A stretch of 64,000 nucleotides of DNA from assembly GCA_039105265.1 (NCBI GenBank), contig JAPFFF010000015.1, forward strand, positions 1,426,001 to 1,490,000, given 5' to 3'. Source of the DNA: Tritrichomonas musculus (taxonomy: Eukaryota; Parabasalia; Tritrichomonadida; Tritrichomonadidae). Under the pieces are notes generated by a model that made no database searches, was not told where the DNA came from, and was given only the letters and a program-made list of their open reading frames with translations. Positions 11,150 through 21,900 of the stretch are shown here, piece after piece. Within the stretch, counting starts at the first letter, position 1, and each line of letters starts with the position of its first letter. The translations under genes were made by a program, and so were the position numbers.

Positions 11150-13098
11150 TATGTTTGTTTGAGGATTTTAAAATTTATACTTTAGGTTTTGAATACTTTA
11201 TAAAAAAATACGTTGATTTTACTAAAACCTGATTTGCTCAAGATTTATTCAACAATGCAGTATAAAAATCGAATTTTCATATTAACTAACTTGTGAAAAG
11301 TAGTTGCTTAAACAATCATTTTGAAATATCTATTAAAAGATATGCAATAATAACTCCTTTCATTATTAAGAAGTCATATTCTTTATAAAAAGTTGGGAAC
11401 TACGGCGGTTAAATACGTTAAAACAAAACACACTCTTTTTAGGTGAATATATAAAGATTTGAAAAACAATTTCACTTGTATATAAATAAGTATCTTTATA
11501 AGTAAATAATTAATTAAAAGAATTTAAATTAATTACATCATGTATCATTTTAAAGACGAAATATTAAATGAAAAGTTTACATAAAAATTCAATGCCTATC
11601 GTCAAAAAAAAATTGAAAAATAAAATAAAAAAATGAAAAAAATGAAGGATTAACATATTTTACTATTTGAATATTTTCAATTATCATTAATAATAAATAA
11701 ATATTCCATATATACAAGTTGTCGGAGGTCAAATAGTTTCCTAAGTTCTAAACTTGAAATATAAAGTCAAACCACTTTTTTTTCATTCAATTATTTTGGC
11801 ATAACAATATTTTATTTCAAATTAAAATTTTATAACTTTTTTTTTCAATTTTCTTAAAAAGCCAAATATAATCAGAAAAATATTTATTTAAAAAAATATA
11901 TTTATCACATTATTTTAAAACTATTTATAATTCAAAATGGATTAAAATATTTCCATATATCTAAAATTTATAGATAAAAATAAAAACCAATTTTTTATTT
12001 TAAATTAAAATAAGATATTTATCATTTAATAAAAAATACTTTTTATTAATTAATTTATGTATTGAAACTTTATCAAAAATTAAGATCCTCAGAAGATCTA
12101 CCAACCTTTTTTAGCTCTTTCAAACTTTCAACAACAATATATACATCACAATCTTTAATAAATAATACTTCTTTAGTATATAACTCTTTTTTACTACTTC
12201 TTTTCAACAAGATTATTCTTATCTTACTCAATAAACTTCATTAAGCTAAAATCAGAAGCGCCATTTTACACCACACGTTTTATTAAACAAAAGTTCTTCA
12301 TATCGTAACTCATTTCTACAACTTTTTATATAGATAGTCATATTTATTCATAATAATAGCAAAATTAACTTCATTCTAGGTTTTTTCTAACCGCTTTTTC
12401 CACACAAAATATAAATAAAAATCATTGAAATTCACAAAATATTTGTAAAGTTCACAAAATTAAATAATAATATATATATTGATATTTATAAATTTTCAAG
12501 ATATTCAATAAAAAAGTAGCCATATCTAGATACAAGAGAAAAATATAATTTAAACAATTATATAAAGGTAAACGATTACTCCCATTTCTAAATCTACCTT
12601 TTATCGTTTATTTTAATGAGAAATGCAATTTAAAGCCAATATTCCAATTTATTTTAGTACAAAATGCTTAAGATATGGAATTAATTTTCATTCAAAAAAA
12701 ACTTACAATGACCATATTTAGTATCAAGTAGCCCATGTGATAAACTGGATTTTTATAATAAATTTGATTATTAAATTCTATATAACATTTGGTTTTCCAA
12801 AAATTTTGTTATTTATTCAATGAAAAAACTGAAATTCCAAAATCAAAAATATGAATAGATATTTTTATAATCAAAAAAGAAAATAATATTTAGAAACATT
12901 ATTCTAAAGAAAATATTATTTTATAAATGGAAAGCTTTAATTTTCTTCACTGCATGAGAAACACCTAGTTGGTGAAAACCTCTCAAAAAATTCAATTTAA
13001 TTTCAGAAGGCACATTGAAATTTCAAAAAAATCATTCAATTTAGAAAAAGTTTAATGATTAATGACATGTGATATAAAATATTAAACTTGAATTCCTT
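11150..13098. other. AT-rich spacer
   Basis: No convincing gene. A 60-codon frame at 12062-12244 begins at TTG and is rich in Leu/Ile/Ser with no motif. A GGTAAACG motif lies near 12568. Confidence 0.5.
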
Positions 13099-13515
13099 AT
13101 GAATGCTTCACAAATACCTCACCCAATTCCAGAACAGATGCCCATTAATGAATCGGTAAAGAATGACCAACAAAATTTACACACTGATACAGCAGAGTTT
13201 GTCGATGTTCCACCAGGTGAAGATCCAGAATTAAACCAAACAATAAAAATTTTACTTGAAAGTTCAGGATTTCAATTGAAAGATCCTAAAATGATAACTG
13301 TTGTTGAAAATGCTTTGACACAAAAACTTGATTCCATTTTTGCAAATGCTCGTTTCTTGGGTGGAATACAAGACTCAAAAGATCAAAAAGAGCTTCATCT
13401 TTTACAATTGAAACCAGCACTCAATGAAGAAGATATTCATATAGATCGACCTGAATTTGTTCTTGAGCAACCAAACTTGAAAATGACTACACGAAGGACA
13501 AAAATTGGCAAATGA
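13099..13515 (+). CDS. TAF10: TAF10-like histone-fold protein (TFIID/SAGA)
   Basis: This 138-residue protein starts at ATG. Residues about 48-128 follow the TAF10 histone-fold pattern. TIKILLESSGFQLKDPKMI corresponds to the family's LNRAGFEASDPRII block. A helix with ANAR corresponds to the IANDA segment. After a short linker, LHLLQLKPALNEEDIHIDRP matches the LTMEDLTPALxEYGINVKKP block. TAF10 is shared by TFIID and the SAGA coactivator and pairs with TAF3, TAF8 or SPT7-type partners. The N-terminus is a short disordered Pro/Glu/Asn region, as is common in the family. It lies alone in a gene-poor region. Confidence in the fold is good; which complex it serves in this organism cannot be read from the sequence. 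Confidence 0.75.
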   Translation: MNASQIPHPIPEQMPINESVKNDQQNLHTDTAEFVDVPPGEDPELNQTIKILLESSGFQLKDPKMITVVENALTQKLDSIFANARFLGGIQDSKDQKELHLLQLKPALNEEDIHIDRPEFVLEQPNLKMTTRRTKIGK

Positions 13516-14214
13516 ATATTATTTTTTATTATTTCAAGCTAATTACGTAATTTTTTATCATTCTCAATATATTCCACATGCCAATCGCTATTCTTCAGTT
13601 CAATTTTATTCTTTGATAACAAATATTATTAAGAACAATGAATAACAAATTAATTTTACTTTAATACCTTCATTTATCTATCTATTATATCCATGCATGA
13701 TCATGCTTTTATTCCTGAAAGTTTAAAGGCATATTTTATTTATAATATTTTCCATTTTTCGACATAATTGTATACAATTTGCATTTCTGATCGACAACCT
13801 TGATTAAATAATTTCCGAGAATCATGATTATATACAAAAATGCTTTCATTTTGAGATATTTATTTGAAAAAGTTCCACTTATTCTGAAAAGTATTAGCAT
13901 TTCAGAGTGAATTATTCAATGAGTTCTCACAAATTATTTTTAATAAAAAAATATCAATCTTTAACTTGTAATCATTAACTGTGTTCGATTTTGTTGAATA
14001 TACAAATCTTCAGTTGAATTGTCTTCATAAAAAATGAGAAAAATTCTTTTTTTTTTTTTTATAATAAATATCAAAATTAATTATGAAATGTTTAAAAATG
14101 CATTCTTTTTTAATTAATTTTTTTCATATGCATTTGTGGTTTCATTTTATTTTGTACGAATTAGCAGTTATTTGGATTATCCAAAGATAAAAATAAGTTA
14201 CTTTCGATAATTGC

Positions 14215-14690
14215 ATGAAAATTTTATTGTCATTAATATATTTTTGCATCATATGAAACAAGTATTTGACAACTTTATATCCAAATATTTGTGTTTAAGT
14301 CTAATATTTAGATATAAAAAAAATTATCAAAAAAAATTTAATTATTGAAATATATAATATATTCATATCTATAAAAAATAAATATATGAAATAATGATGA
14401 AATTTTTAAATATTTATAGTGAAAATTATATTTTAAAGTTAAAAAAAACATTCAAATTTTAAATAAATAGAAACTTTTTGATAATTTTGAAAAAAATTGA
14501 ATTGCTTTTTCCATTAAAAACTTTTTGAAAGTGTTTTTTATATGAAACAAACTCTAATATCTTCAAAATGACCCAATAAAATTCAAATATTTTAAATATT
14601 ATATTTTAAATATTATATTTTAAATATTATATTTTAAATAAATAAATAATAAAATTATATACTAATATAAAATATTTTATAAAAGGATTA
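14215..14690. repeat. Dispersed intergenic repeat pair, copy 2
   Basis: This is the counterpart of 10200-10510, with shared blocks in the same order, including TAATATCTTCAAAA and AAATTCAAATATTTTA. It is longer than copy 1, partly through the 14-bp tandem expansion at 14589-14640. Confidence 0.4.
14589..14640. repeat. 14-bp tandem repeat
   Basis: Three exact copies of ATTTTAAATATTAT (14589, 14603, 14617) are followed by a partial copy from 14631. This is a simple AT minisatellite expanded inside the dispersed repeat. Confidence 0.9.
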
Positions 14691-15027
14691 CAATACTTTG
14701 AGTTTTTTTAAAAAATCTCAATTTAGCAGAAATTGAAATTCTATTTACAAGACATTTGACAATTAGTTATAGAAAACGTTGAATTTTTATATCACTAGAA
14801 ACTTATATCATCATTATTATTATGCAGCAAAACTAATAATAAATATAATCATATTATTTGAAATGAAATAATACCATCACTGGACAGAGTATTCATTCTC
14901 ATATTAAGCCTCATATAAATTGTGAAAGCAATCAATTTCATACAAATTTTTTGATAATAAATATCAAATATTCAGAGTTGTATTTAATTTTTCAGAAATA
15001 AATTCATAGAATTTGAATATTAAAAAA

Positions 15028-15091
15028 ACAAGACATTCAATATTTGTGAGGAAAAAAACAAGACATTCAATATTTATGAAGGAAAAAAACA
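15028..15091. repeat. About 30-bp tandem repeat inside the transposon
   Basis: The unit ACAAGACATTCAATATTT plus a GA/A-rich spacer occurs at 15028 and 15058. A third, diverged start (ACAAGACAAAC) lies at 15089. The steps are 30 and 31 bp. Confidence 0.8.
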
Positions 15092-15328
15092 AGACAAACA
15101 ATTTCTTAAAAAGATATTTTTAAATTTCCCTTTTCATTTTCCTCCTGAACATCAGGAGGCTTGCAATTTAATGATCTTTAATGGCTATTTTTTTTAAAAA
15201 AAATAATTACATTTACAAAAGAAGGAAATGCTTATTATATTTTCAGGTTCAATTCAAGAAAAAAAGAGCTTGATCAACAAAAATGATACAAAAAAAAATA
15301 CATATAAATGAATGATAAATTAAATAAT

Positions 15329-16054
15329 TTAATAAAAAGAAACTTTTTGATATTTGTTATTATCGCATTTGATAAACAAAGACGGAAGTTTATTTAATAT
15401 TATTCCTGATGAATGATTATTTATTTCTAATATGGCTCTGATTGCAGGATATTCTATTTTCATTATTTGATCGATATCATCAGCATGAAAATAACTTTCT
15501 TTATTGTATTGTTCCAACCGGTTTTTTTCTGAGGTTAAATCCTGTCCTGCATTGGGAACGTTTATTTCTGGAATGTTTTTATTTATACATTAACTGCTCA
15601 TTATAACATTTTCATCGAATGGAGCCAAACCACTTATTCTGAATCCGTTCTTTAGAATTTCTGTTTTGCACGACTAGATTTAAAGACATTCTTTAAACAA
15701 TCAAGTATCTGTAAACAACGAAAATAACGATTTGCTCTGAGTTCGTAGGCAAGTTGAACTGCTTCTACAGTTTTAAGACAATTCAGATTTAAATAACATT
15801 CTTCTATTTTTTTTAAAGAAAGTAGAAATTTCTACATCACCTAAGTATTTTTAACCTCCACCTCTTGATTCATGCGGAGTCCAACGGTTTCCTGTTAAAG
15901 TTGTTCGGATAGAGTTATAAATAGCTTGAGGTGTAATGTCAAAACGCTTGGCAATTTCAATATTTGAATATCCACCAACTTTTAAATCGCAAATTTCCAT
16001 TTGAATCTTTGAAAAAGTTTCTGTTTCTTCCTTTGTTCATTTGCAAAAGCTCAT
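15329..16054 (-). pseudogene. Transposase remnant, HTH plus C-terminal segment
   Basis: Reading from 16054 downward, the first frame has an early stop, then a clear helix-turn-helix (GYSNIEIAKRFDITPQAIYN, about 15970-15911). NRWTPHESRGGG and another stop follow. After a frame change comes KTVEAVQLAYELRANRYF (about 15768-15715), reminiscent of the second DNA-binding part of Tigger/CENP-B-type proteins. Near 15650 the sequence jumps to GFRISGLAPFDENVI, the hallmark C-terminal motif of DDE transposases of the pogo/Tigger group, and the last open stretch ends at 15329. The DDE core is missing between the two parts. At least four stops or frameshifts are present. Confidence 0.7.
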
Positions 16055-16264
16055 TTATTATTAATTATTCAGCCACCTTTTCATATAGCATGTCACAAAA
16101 AAATATAGAATTATAATAAACTATTTAAATCAACCTCATATTATGAATTCAAATTTTTCTGATTAAAAAAAAAAATCAGAAATTCTCTTTCAAAATTTTG
16201 TTTTGCTTTCACAATTAGTATGAGGCCGATATATATAAAATATGAGGCTTGTCCAGTGATGGTA

Positions 16265-16711
16265 TACTGTTTTACAGTTTAACAAAAATTCGGCAGAGGA
16301 TTCGTTCAAAAAGTTTGATTGGCTTTCTATGCATGGTTAAATATATTGGCTATAAGGTCAAATTGACCTGACACGGATTTTTCCTATAGTCTATTCCTCT
16401 GCCAAAAATTCAATTGATTATAAAAATGTTTTTTCAATAGAATATCCAAATTTATCGTTCTCATGATGATTGGATAATGTACAATATTGATAAATCAAAT
16501 TATCACAAGTACTATAAATATAATCTTTGATCGATGTTGAAAAAAAATAAAAAAATGAATATATCCCTATGATCTCGATCTCAAATTCAAAAATTATACA
16601 ATTAGCGTCATATGTGTAAACTTTTTGAATTAGAGTTTTCTTAGAAAATCATATAACGCTAATTGAAATATTTCAATGGTGTAAAAAATGATATAAAAAA
16701 TATTATTAATA
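16265..16711. other. Spacer between transposon and acyl-CoA synthetase
   Basis: No open frame or RNA is evident. A somewhat GC-richer stretch at about 16330-16400 has no recognisable content. Confidence 0.4.
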
Positions 16712-18739
16712 ATGGGTGGAATTCAATCTATTGAGATACCTCCAAAAAGTATTGTTTTAGAAGAACCTTCCGCAGAAAATGAAGGACCAGTGTACAGGAA
16801 TCTTCACTGCTTTGTAGAAAATGGTGGAAAACTAATTCCTACATTTCGAAGTCAACCGGAGTCAAACACAGTTATTGAAGTCTTAAGAACCTCGTCAGTT
16901 AAGTTTGCCGATTTAGACTGCGTTGGTGAACGAGTAGTTAATCCTGATGGTTCATATGGAGAATACCAGTATATTTCATATTCCGAATTTTACAAAAACT
17001 GCGCTGCTTTTGGTCGTGGACTTCTTGAACTTGGCCTTAATCGTGGTGATAAAGTAGGTATTTACTCTTCCAACTCAAGGTGGTGGCAAACAGTTGCATT
17101 TGGTGCTTACTCAGTTGGTCTTGTTATAGTACCCGTTTATGATTCACTCGGAAAAGATGCTGCAAAATATATTGTTAATCATGCTGATTGTAAAGTTGTT
17201 GTTTCTTCAGTTTTTAAATATCCTTTAGCAGTGCAACTTCCAAAAGAATGCCAAGGATTAACTCAAATTATTGTTATGGGAGATCAAGTTCCTCAAGAAC
17301 CTGAATGCCCTGTGCCAGTTACTACTTGCGCTGATATCTTAGATAAAGGATTTAAATCAACAGCACCAAATAATTTTTCAGGCCCAGATGATATTGGTGT
17401 TATTATGTATACATCTGGATCTACAGGAACTCCAAAAGGATGCGTTCTTACACAATCAGCTATCGTTGCTGGTGCCACTGGCCTTGGCGTTGTTAACATG
17501 TCTGATACTCCCTCTGATACATTCCTTTCTTTTCTTCCACTTGCTCACATTTATGCAATGTCCGTTGAACTCATGATGTATGCATCTGGAGCTCGTGTTG
17601 CTTTTGCAAGAGGCCCCGTTAAATATCTTATAGATGATATTCAAGCTATGCAACCAACAATTATTGTTGCAGTTCCAAGAGTTTTAAATCGTATATATGA
17701 TGCAATGAACGAACAAATTTCAAAACTTCCTTCATTTCTTCAAACTGTTATTCGAAAAGCTATAGATATCAAAGCCGAAAAAACTCGCCATAATATCCCA
17801 CATTCGTTATTATCAGACATGCTCTTATTCTCTAAATTCAGAGCAGCTCTCGGAGGAAGGCTCCGTCTTATTGTTAATGGAGGTGCACCAATTCTTGATA
17901 ATGTTTTCCGTTTTCTTTGCGCTACTGTTACACCCAATATTCTTCAGGGATATGGTTTAACAGAAGTAAGCGCTGGACTTGCTGTTCAAGAACTTCCTGT
18001 TTGGAATCCAATGACAGTTGGCGCTTCATCAGTAGCATGCGATGTTAAATTAAGAAGAGTTGAAGGAGCAGATTATGATCCACGCGCACCAGAAGAACCA
18101 GCTGGCGAACTTCTTGTTCGAGGTCCTATACTCTTCCGCGAATACTATAAACAACCAGAGCTCACAAAAGAAGTTCTTGTTGATGGATGGTTCGCAACAG
18201 GAGATGTTTGCAAGTTTACAAAGGAAGGACAACTTCAAATCATTGATAGAGCTAAGCAACTTGTCAAACTTTCACAGGGAGAATATTTATCTCTCACAAC
18301 ACTCAGCGATAATTATTCTATGGCTGATGTTGCCACATTTGTTTATGTTTATGCTGACTCTAGACACGATCAGCCAATTGCAGTAGTTTTCCCCAAGAAA
18401 GAAAAGATTGCTGAATGGCAAGCTCGTGGAATTACTGATATTCAACATAGCGACGTTGTTAAACAAGAAATTCTTGAAAGCCTTGCTAAAATCCACAAAT
18501 TAATGGAAATGAGAGGTTTCGAAAGAATCTCAGACATAGTCATCGAACTAGAAGAACCAACAAATGAAAATGGATTGATGACACCTTCAATGAAGCCTCA
18601 ATACGCTACATTTAAGAGGAGGTTTGGAGAAGATCTTGAAGCTTGCTATCGCAGAGTTGAAGAAAGGAAACAGAAAGAAAAGGAGGCAGCACAAGAACAC
18701 CAACAAGAACAACATCAAGAAAAACCAAGCAATCAATAA
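16712..18739 (+). CDS. Long-chain acyl-CoA synthetase (AMP-forming)
   Basis: This 675-residue enzyme activates fatty acids to acyl-CoA through an acyl-adenylate. The P-loop-like signature YTSGSTGTPKG lies at about residues 232-243. The GYGLTE motif is near 413, GWFATGD near 494-500, and the hinge and C-terminal motif IIDRAKQLVKLSQGEYLSL near 510-530. The length and C-terminal subdomain fit eukaryotic long-chain ACSL enzymes. The N-terminus reads MGGIQS, which fits an N-myristoylation signal (Gly2, Ser6), and there is no signal peptide, so membrane attachment by myristate is likely. The last 25 residues are Glu/Gln/His-rich. Trichomonads depend on scavenged lipids, so this enzyme would handle host fatty acids. 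The stop overlaps TAAA. Confidence 0.93.
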   Translation: MGGIQSIEIPPKSIVLEEPSAENEGPVYRNLHCFVENGGKLIPTFRSQPESNTVIEVLRTSSVKFADLDCVGERVVNPDGSYGEYQYISYSEFYKNCAAFGRGLLELGLNRGDKVGIYSSNSRWWQTVAFGAYSVGLVIVPVYDSLGKDAAKYIVNHADCKVVVSSVFKYPLAVQLPKECQGLTQIIVMGDQVPQEPECPVPVTTCADILDKGFKSTAPNNFSGPDDIGVIMYTSGSTGTPKGCVLTQSAIVAGATGLGVVNMSDTPSDTFLSFLPLAHIYAMSVELMMYASGARVAFARGPVKYLIDDIQAMQPTIIVAVPRVLNRIYDAMNEQISKLPSFLQTVIRKAIDIKAEKTRHNIPHSLLSDMLLFSKFRAALGGRLRLIVNGGAPILDNVFRFLCATVTPNILQGYGLTEVSAGLAVQELPVWNPMTVGASSVACDVKLRRVEGADYDPRAPEEPAGELLVRGPILFREYYKQPELTKEVLVDGWFATGDVCKFTKEGQLQIIDRAKQLVKLSQGEYLSLTTLSDNYSMADVATFVYVYADSRHDQPIAVVFPKKEKIAEWQARGITDIQHSDVVKQEILESLAKIHKLMEMRGFERISDIVIELEEPTNENGLMTPSMKPQYATFKRRFGEDLEACYRRVEERKQKEKEAAQEHQQEQHQEKPSNQ

Positions 18740-18850
18740 AATTCAATTATTTAATAATGAAAAAGGTTCATGACTATATTGCGCTTTTTTTTTTTTTTTT
18801 TCATTTTTGTTTTTCAAAAATTTACATTTGAAATCATTTTAACATTAAAT

Positions 18851-18995
18851 ATCCCATAGCCTTGAAAGACATAAGCAACGATAAACTCCATCCAACACTA
18901 GCTATGGACCTATGTCACCCAGCCAACTGTACAGTTGCTTAATGAAGCCGCCGCAATTTACCCAGGTAGTATGTGGTTGTCAAAACCGTATAGAT
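18851..18995. ncRNA. Candidate structured RNA of unknown class
   Basis: A GC-richer island stands out in AT-rich spacer 110 bp after the acyl-CoA synthetase. It contains several exact complementary pairs: CCATAGC (18854) with GCTATGG (18901), GACATA (18868) with TATGTC (18911), and AAGCAAC (18873) with GTTGCTT (18934). There is also a 14-nt palindrome, CAACTGTACAGTTG (18924-18937). The three pairs cross one another, so they cannot all form at once; they could be alternative or pseudoknotted helices. A T-run follows near 18992. It matches no snRNA, SRP, RNase P or tRNA that I recognise, and the strand is unknown. Confidence 0.3.
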
Positions 18996-19339
18996 TTTTA
19001 TTGAATATTTATAGATGAGGATCAACTTTTTAATACCAGGAAAACAAATTATATAATTGATTTGAACTTTATATATGTATGTAAAAGGTTTAATATAATA
19101 TATAATAGTTATTTTATTTAAAATATCTTTAAGATTTATTTATATGGAGTAGATAAAAATGATTATATCTAATTTGAATTTTTAAATGCATATTCAAATA
19201 ATTCTTTCATATTTATACGTTATTTTCTCACCATTTTCCTAATTTCTTGTTTCATTTTTAAAAATATTTATTAAAATAATAGTTTTTATTATTTCAAACA
19301 CTAAAATACCGATTTAATAAAATGAAGTAATTTTGTAAT
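18996..19339. other. AT-rich spacer upstream of PP2A scaffold gene
   Basis: No coding or RNA feature is seen. Confidence 0.5.
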
Positions 19340-21046
19340 ATGAGATTTTCTGAAATTTTAAACAGTTTCATTTATCATCATTTCATGGATCAAAATAATT
19401 TAGATGCAGAAACTGCGTATCAGTTAATTCTTAATTTGACAAGTACAAATGAACAAAAACGTGATGAGTCAATAAAATTGATACCACAAATCGCTTCCCT
19501 TCTTGGTCCTGAAAGGACTATTATTGAATTAATCCCGTACATTATAAATTCAGCTGTTCATACAGAAAAATCTCTTTGTTCGTCTATTTTACAATTCATA
19601 AATTTCGATTTTCAATATACTCGTGAGCAATTTATTAAGATATTTGATTCAATTAGTCCTTTATTTGAAATTGATATGAAATCAATTAGAAAAGCAGTTG
19701 TTAAATTTATAACGTCAATTTGTGGAAAAATTGATCGAGAAATTGTTAATGAAATAATACCAAATAAAATTACAACTTTTTTAGAAGCTGATTTAGATAA
19801 TTATTCATTTCCTATTTCAATTCAAATGGTTGGAGTTCGCTTAACAGCGTCAATTTTTAATTTACTTTCAGACGAATGCCAAAAAAACGTTTTAACAGAC
19901 TTTATTAACTTTGCAAACCCACAAAATCCACAAAATTCATCAAATTCATCAAATCCACCACTAGTACAACGCGAAATCATAAAAGCTTGTGTTAAATTAG
20001 TAAAATACACTAATGATGAACGCCTATTTCGATGCGTTCAGAAACATACAAAAGATGAATCACCAACGATAGCGTATTCAATTCCGAAATTTATAATCAA
20101 TTATTTATCTAAAGAAGGAAGCGAATACGCAACAATTAAAGTATTAATTCGAGGCTTATCAAGATCACCAAACTGGCGAATTAAATGCAAATTATTTATG
20201 TCAATGAAGGAGATGAATGATATAAAACCGTTTCCTGGTGATCTTTTAGTTGACATATTCAACGGTGCTTTAAATAGAAAAGATGAAGATGAAGAAGTTC
20301 GAATTGCAGAAGCTCAGCAAATCGGCCTTTTACCAAAAGAAAATGAAAAGACAATGGAAATAGTAACGAAATTACTCAAAGACAGTTGCCCTCACGTTCG
20401 AACAGCAGCAATGGAATCTATTTCAAATTCACAAGACAAAGAATTTGTTAAGGATCAGCTCATTTCACTTCTTAAGGATAGTGTTAGAGAGGTTCGCTCT
20501 GCAGCACTTGATTCATTACGCACAATTAACATTTCAAATGACGATATTTCTGCAATATTGACAAACTTTTTAGATAGTGGCGAAGCTGAATGGCGAGAAA
20601 AAAATGATATTGTAAACATTTTTGTTGAGAAAAACGTTAAAAATATAGATTTGTTTAAGAAATTGATTTTTGACGATGCTTTCGAAGTTAGAAATAGCTT
20701 GCTAGTTAATATCCCAAAGTTAGATTATAGCGATCCAGATTTACTTCAGGTTGTTAAAGAAGCCGTAGATGACGAAGATTATCAGATTCGGCAAATGGTG
20801 GTTTTAATAATCATCATTAAAAAACTATACAATGACGAGAGTGGACTCGAATTATTAAAGAAATTGGCCGAGGATAAAGTTAGTAATGTTAGATTGATTG
20901 TTGCTAAATATACACCAAGAAATTTACAAATTATATCTAAACTTACCGAGGATCCAGATGAAGATGTTCGCGATTTTGCTTCATCTGCTTGCAGCCCAGT
21001 TAATTCAATTAAAAAACAAAATGTTTTACCAATTTATTCAAAATGA
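19340..21046 (+). CDS. PP2A scaffold (A) subunit, HEAT-repeat protein
   Basis: This 568-residue protein is built almost wholly of HEAT repeats, close to the roughly 590-residue, 15-repeat PP2A A subunit (PR65/Tpd3). The N-terminus has the family's first-repeat signature (KRDESIKLIPQIASLLGPER, residues about 35-55, followed by ELIPYI). Later repeats show the typical Asp-Val-Arg turns (EEVRIAEAQ, PHVRTAAMESI, REVRSAALDSL, EDVRDFASSA). The A subunit is the horseshoe scaffold that holds the catalytic C subunit and a regulatory B subunit. A short Asn/Pro/Ser tract (NPQNPQNSSNSSNPP, about 194-208) is inserted between repeats. Two ATGs exist, at residues 1 and 16; the first gives a slightly long N-terminus and the second (19385) is possible. 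Confidence 0.88.
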   Translation: MRFSEILNSFIYHHFMDQNNLDAETAYQLILNLTSTNEQKRDESIKLIPQIASLLGPERTIIELIPYIINSAVHTEKSLCSSILQFINFDFQYTREQFIKIFDSISPLFEIDMKSIRKAVVKFITSICGKIDREIVNEIIPNKITTFLEADLDNYSFPISIQMVGVRLTASIFNLLSDECQKNVLTDFINFANPQNPQNSSNSSNPPLVQREIIKACVKLVKYTNDERLFRCVQKHTKDESPTIAYSIPKFIINYLSKEGSEYATIKVLIRGLSRSPNWRIKCKLFMSMKEMNDIKPFPGDLLVDIFNGALNRKDEDEEVRIAEAQQIGLLPKENEKTMEIVTKLLKDSCPHVRTAAMESISNSQDKEFVKDQLISLLKDSVREVRSAALDSLRTINISNDDISAILTNFLDSGEAEWREKNDIVNIFVEKNVKNIDLFKKLIFDDAFEVRNSLLVNIPKLDYSDPDLLQVVKEAVDDEDYQIRQMVVLIIIIKKLYNDESGLELLKKLAEDKVSNVRLIVAKYTPRNLQIISKLTEDPDEDVRDFASSACSPVNSIKKQNVLPIYSK

Positions 21047-21235
21047 TAGAAAATAACTATGATAAACTTATATGCCACCATATTTGTTTAAATTATAATT
21101 ATAAACCAAACTCTTTTCTTTTTCTTCTTTATGATGAGCTTCTATGCTAAATTTTTGTTTTATATCCAACTTAACATTTTTTATTCTTAATATTCCACTA
21201 ATACCAAGTTAATTCACATCCCCCTTTTTTGTAAC

Positions 21236-21736
21236 TTATTTTTTAATAATAAATAAAGTTTCATCATTTTTGCATATATGGAATCTATAAATTAATGATG
21301 CCGTAATTACTAGTAGAGTTATTATTCCTAAAATAATTTTTATTTTGTTTTTAAATTTATATTCTGATTGCTTAATGTGAATATTCTTTTCTGATGTAGA
21401 TTGCTCCAAATTTTCCCCGATTTTTGATGAATTATCATAAATAAAAGATGGAATTGAGCCACAAGATTTGCGTAAAGATGGTTGATACTTAAAAAAATCC
21501 GAGTTGAAGTATGAAATTTGTTGCTCTATGATATTCTTTTTTTTCAAAAGTAATTTTACTTTTTTCTTTAAATTATCTTTTTGAACTTCTGATTTTGCTG
21601 ACTGATATTCAATCTTTTTATCTGATATAGTTTTATCTAATTCAATCAACTCATTTTTGTAGTATGCAATTCTTTTTTGAATTTCCGATGGAAATGTATT
21701 TTTTTCATTTATAATGCTTTGATCTTTCTGAGCCAT
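21236..21736 (-). CDS. Small tail-anchored coiled-coil protein
   Basis: The first ATG gives 166 residues starting MAQKDQ; the open frame extends five codons further only to a TTG. Residues about 15-75 are charged and helical, probably a coiled coil. A linker (80-125) follows, and a single hydrophobic segment at about 132-150 (KIILGIITLLVITASLIYRF) sits near the C-terminus with a short polar tail. The layout is that of a tail-anchored membrane protein with its helical part in the cytosol, as in SNARE-like or organelle tethering proteins, but no SNARE heptad layer with a central Gln/Arg is clear. It lies between the convergent PP2A scaffold gene and the co-oriented poly-UBL gene. Confidence 0.6.
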   Translation of the reverse strand: MAQKDQSIINEKNTFPSEIQKRIAYYKNELIELDKTISDKKIEYQSAKSEVQKDNLKKKVKLLLKKKNIIEQQISYFNSDFFKYQPSLRKSCGSIPSFIYDNSSKIGENLEQSTSEKNIHIKQSEYKFKNKIKIILGIITLLVITASLIYRFHICKNDETLFIIKK

Positions 21737-21900
21737 TGATATCCAAAACAAATTAAAAAATATAAATTGAATAGGAAAATTTTAACTGAAAAAAATAACA
21801 TTCTTTCATAATGCTATGAAGTTTTAAAACTAGAATTAAAGCAATTAACATTTTTAAATAGTATATTTATTAACAAATTGATTTCTGTTAATTAAGATAA

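Larger units (their letters stand above)
13516..14871. other. AT-rich spacer
   Basis: No gene is seen. It includes the 14-bp tandem repeat at 14589-14640 and the second copy of the dispersed repeat at 14215-14690. Confidence 0.5.
14874..16262. mobile_element. Tigger/pogo-like DNA transposon, internally deleted
   Basis: The ends are inverted copies of CCATCACTGGACA (14874-14886 and 16250-16262). Both are flanked by TA (14872-14873, 16263-16264), the target duplication of the IS630-Tc1-mariner superfamily. Just inside, both ends share subterminal GCCTCATA and AATTGTGAAAGCAA blocks. The 1389-bp body carries minus-strand transposase remnants (separate entry). It has the N-terminal DNA-binding part and the C-terminal part of a pogo/Tigger-type transposase but no room for the catalytic DDE core, so it is a non-autonomous deletion derivative. 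A tandem repeat at 15028-15091 lies inside it. The intact TIRs and TA duplication suggest it moved as a unit. Confidence 0.85.

Noticed and set aside
12062-12244. 60-codon frame in spacer
   Set aside because: It starts at TTG, is hydrophobic and Leu/Ile-rich by AT composition, and has no motif.
17293-18496. Small frames on both strands within the acyl-CoA synthetase
   Set aside because: They overlap a well-supported gene and reflect its codon use.
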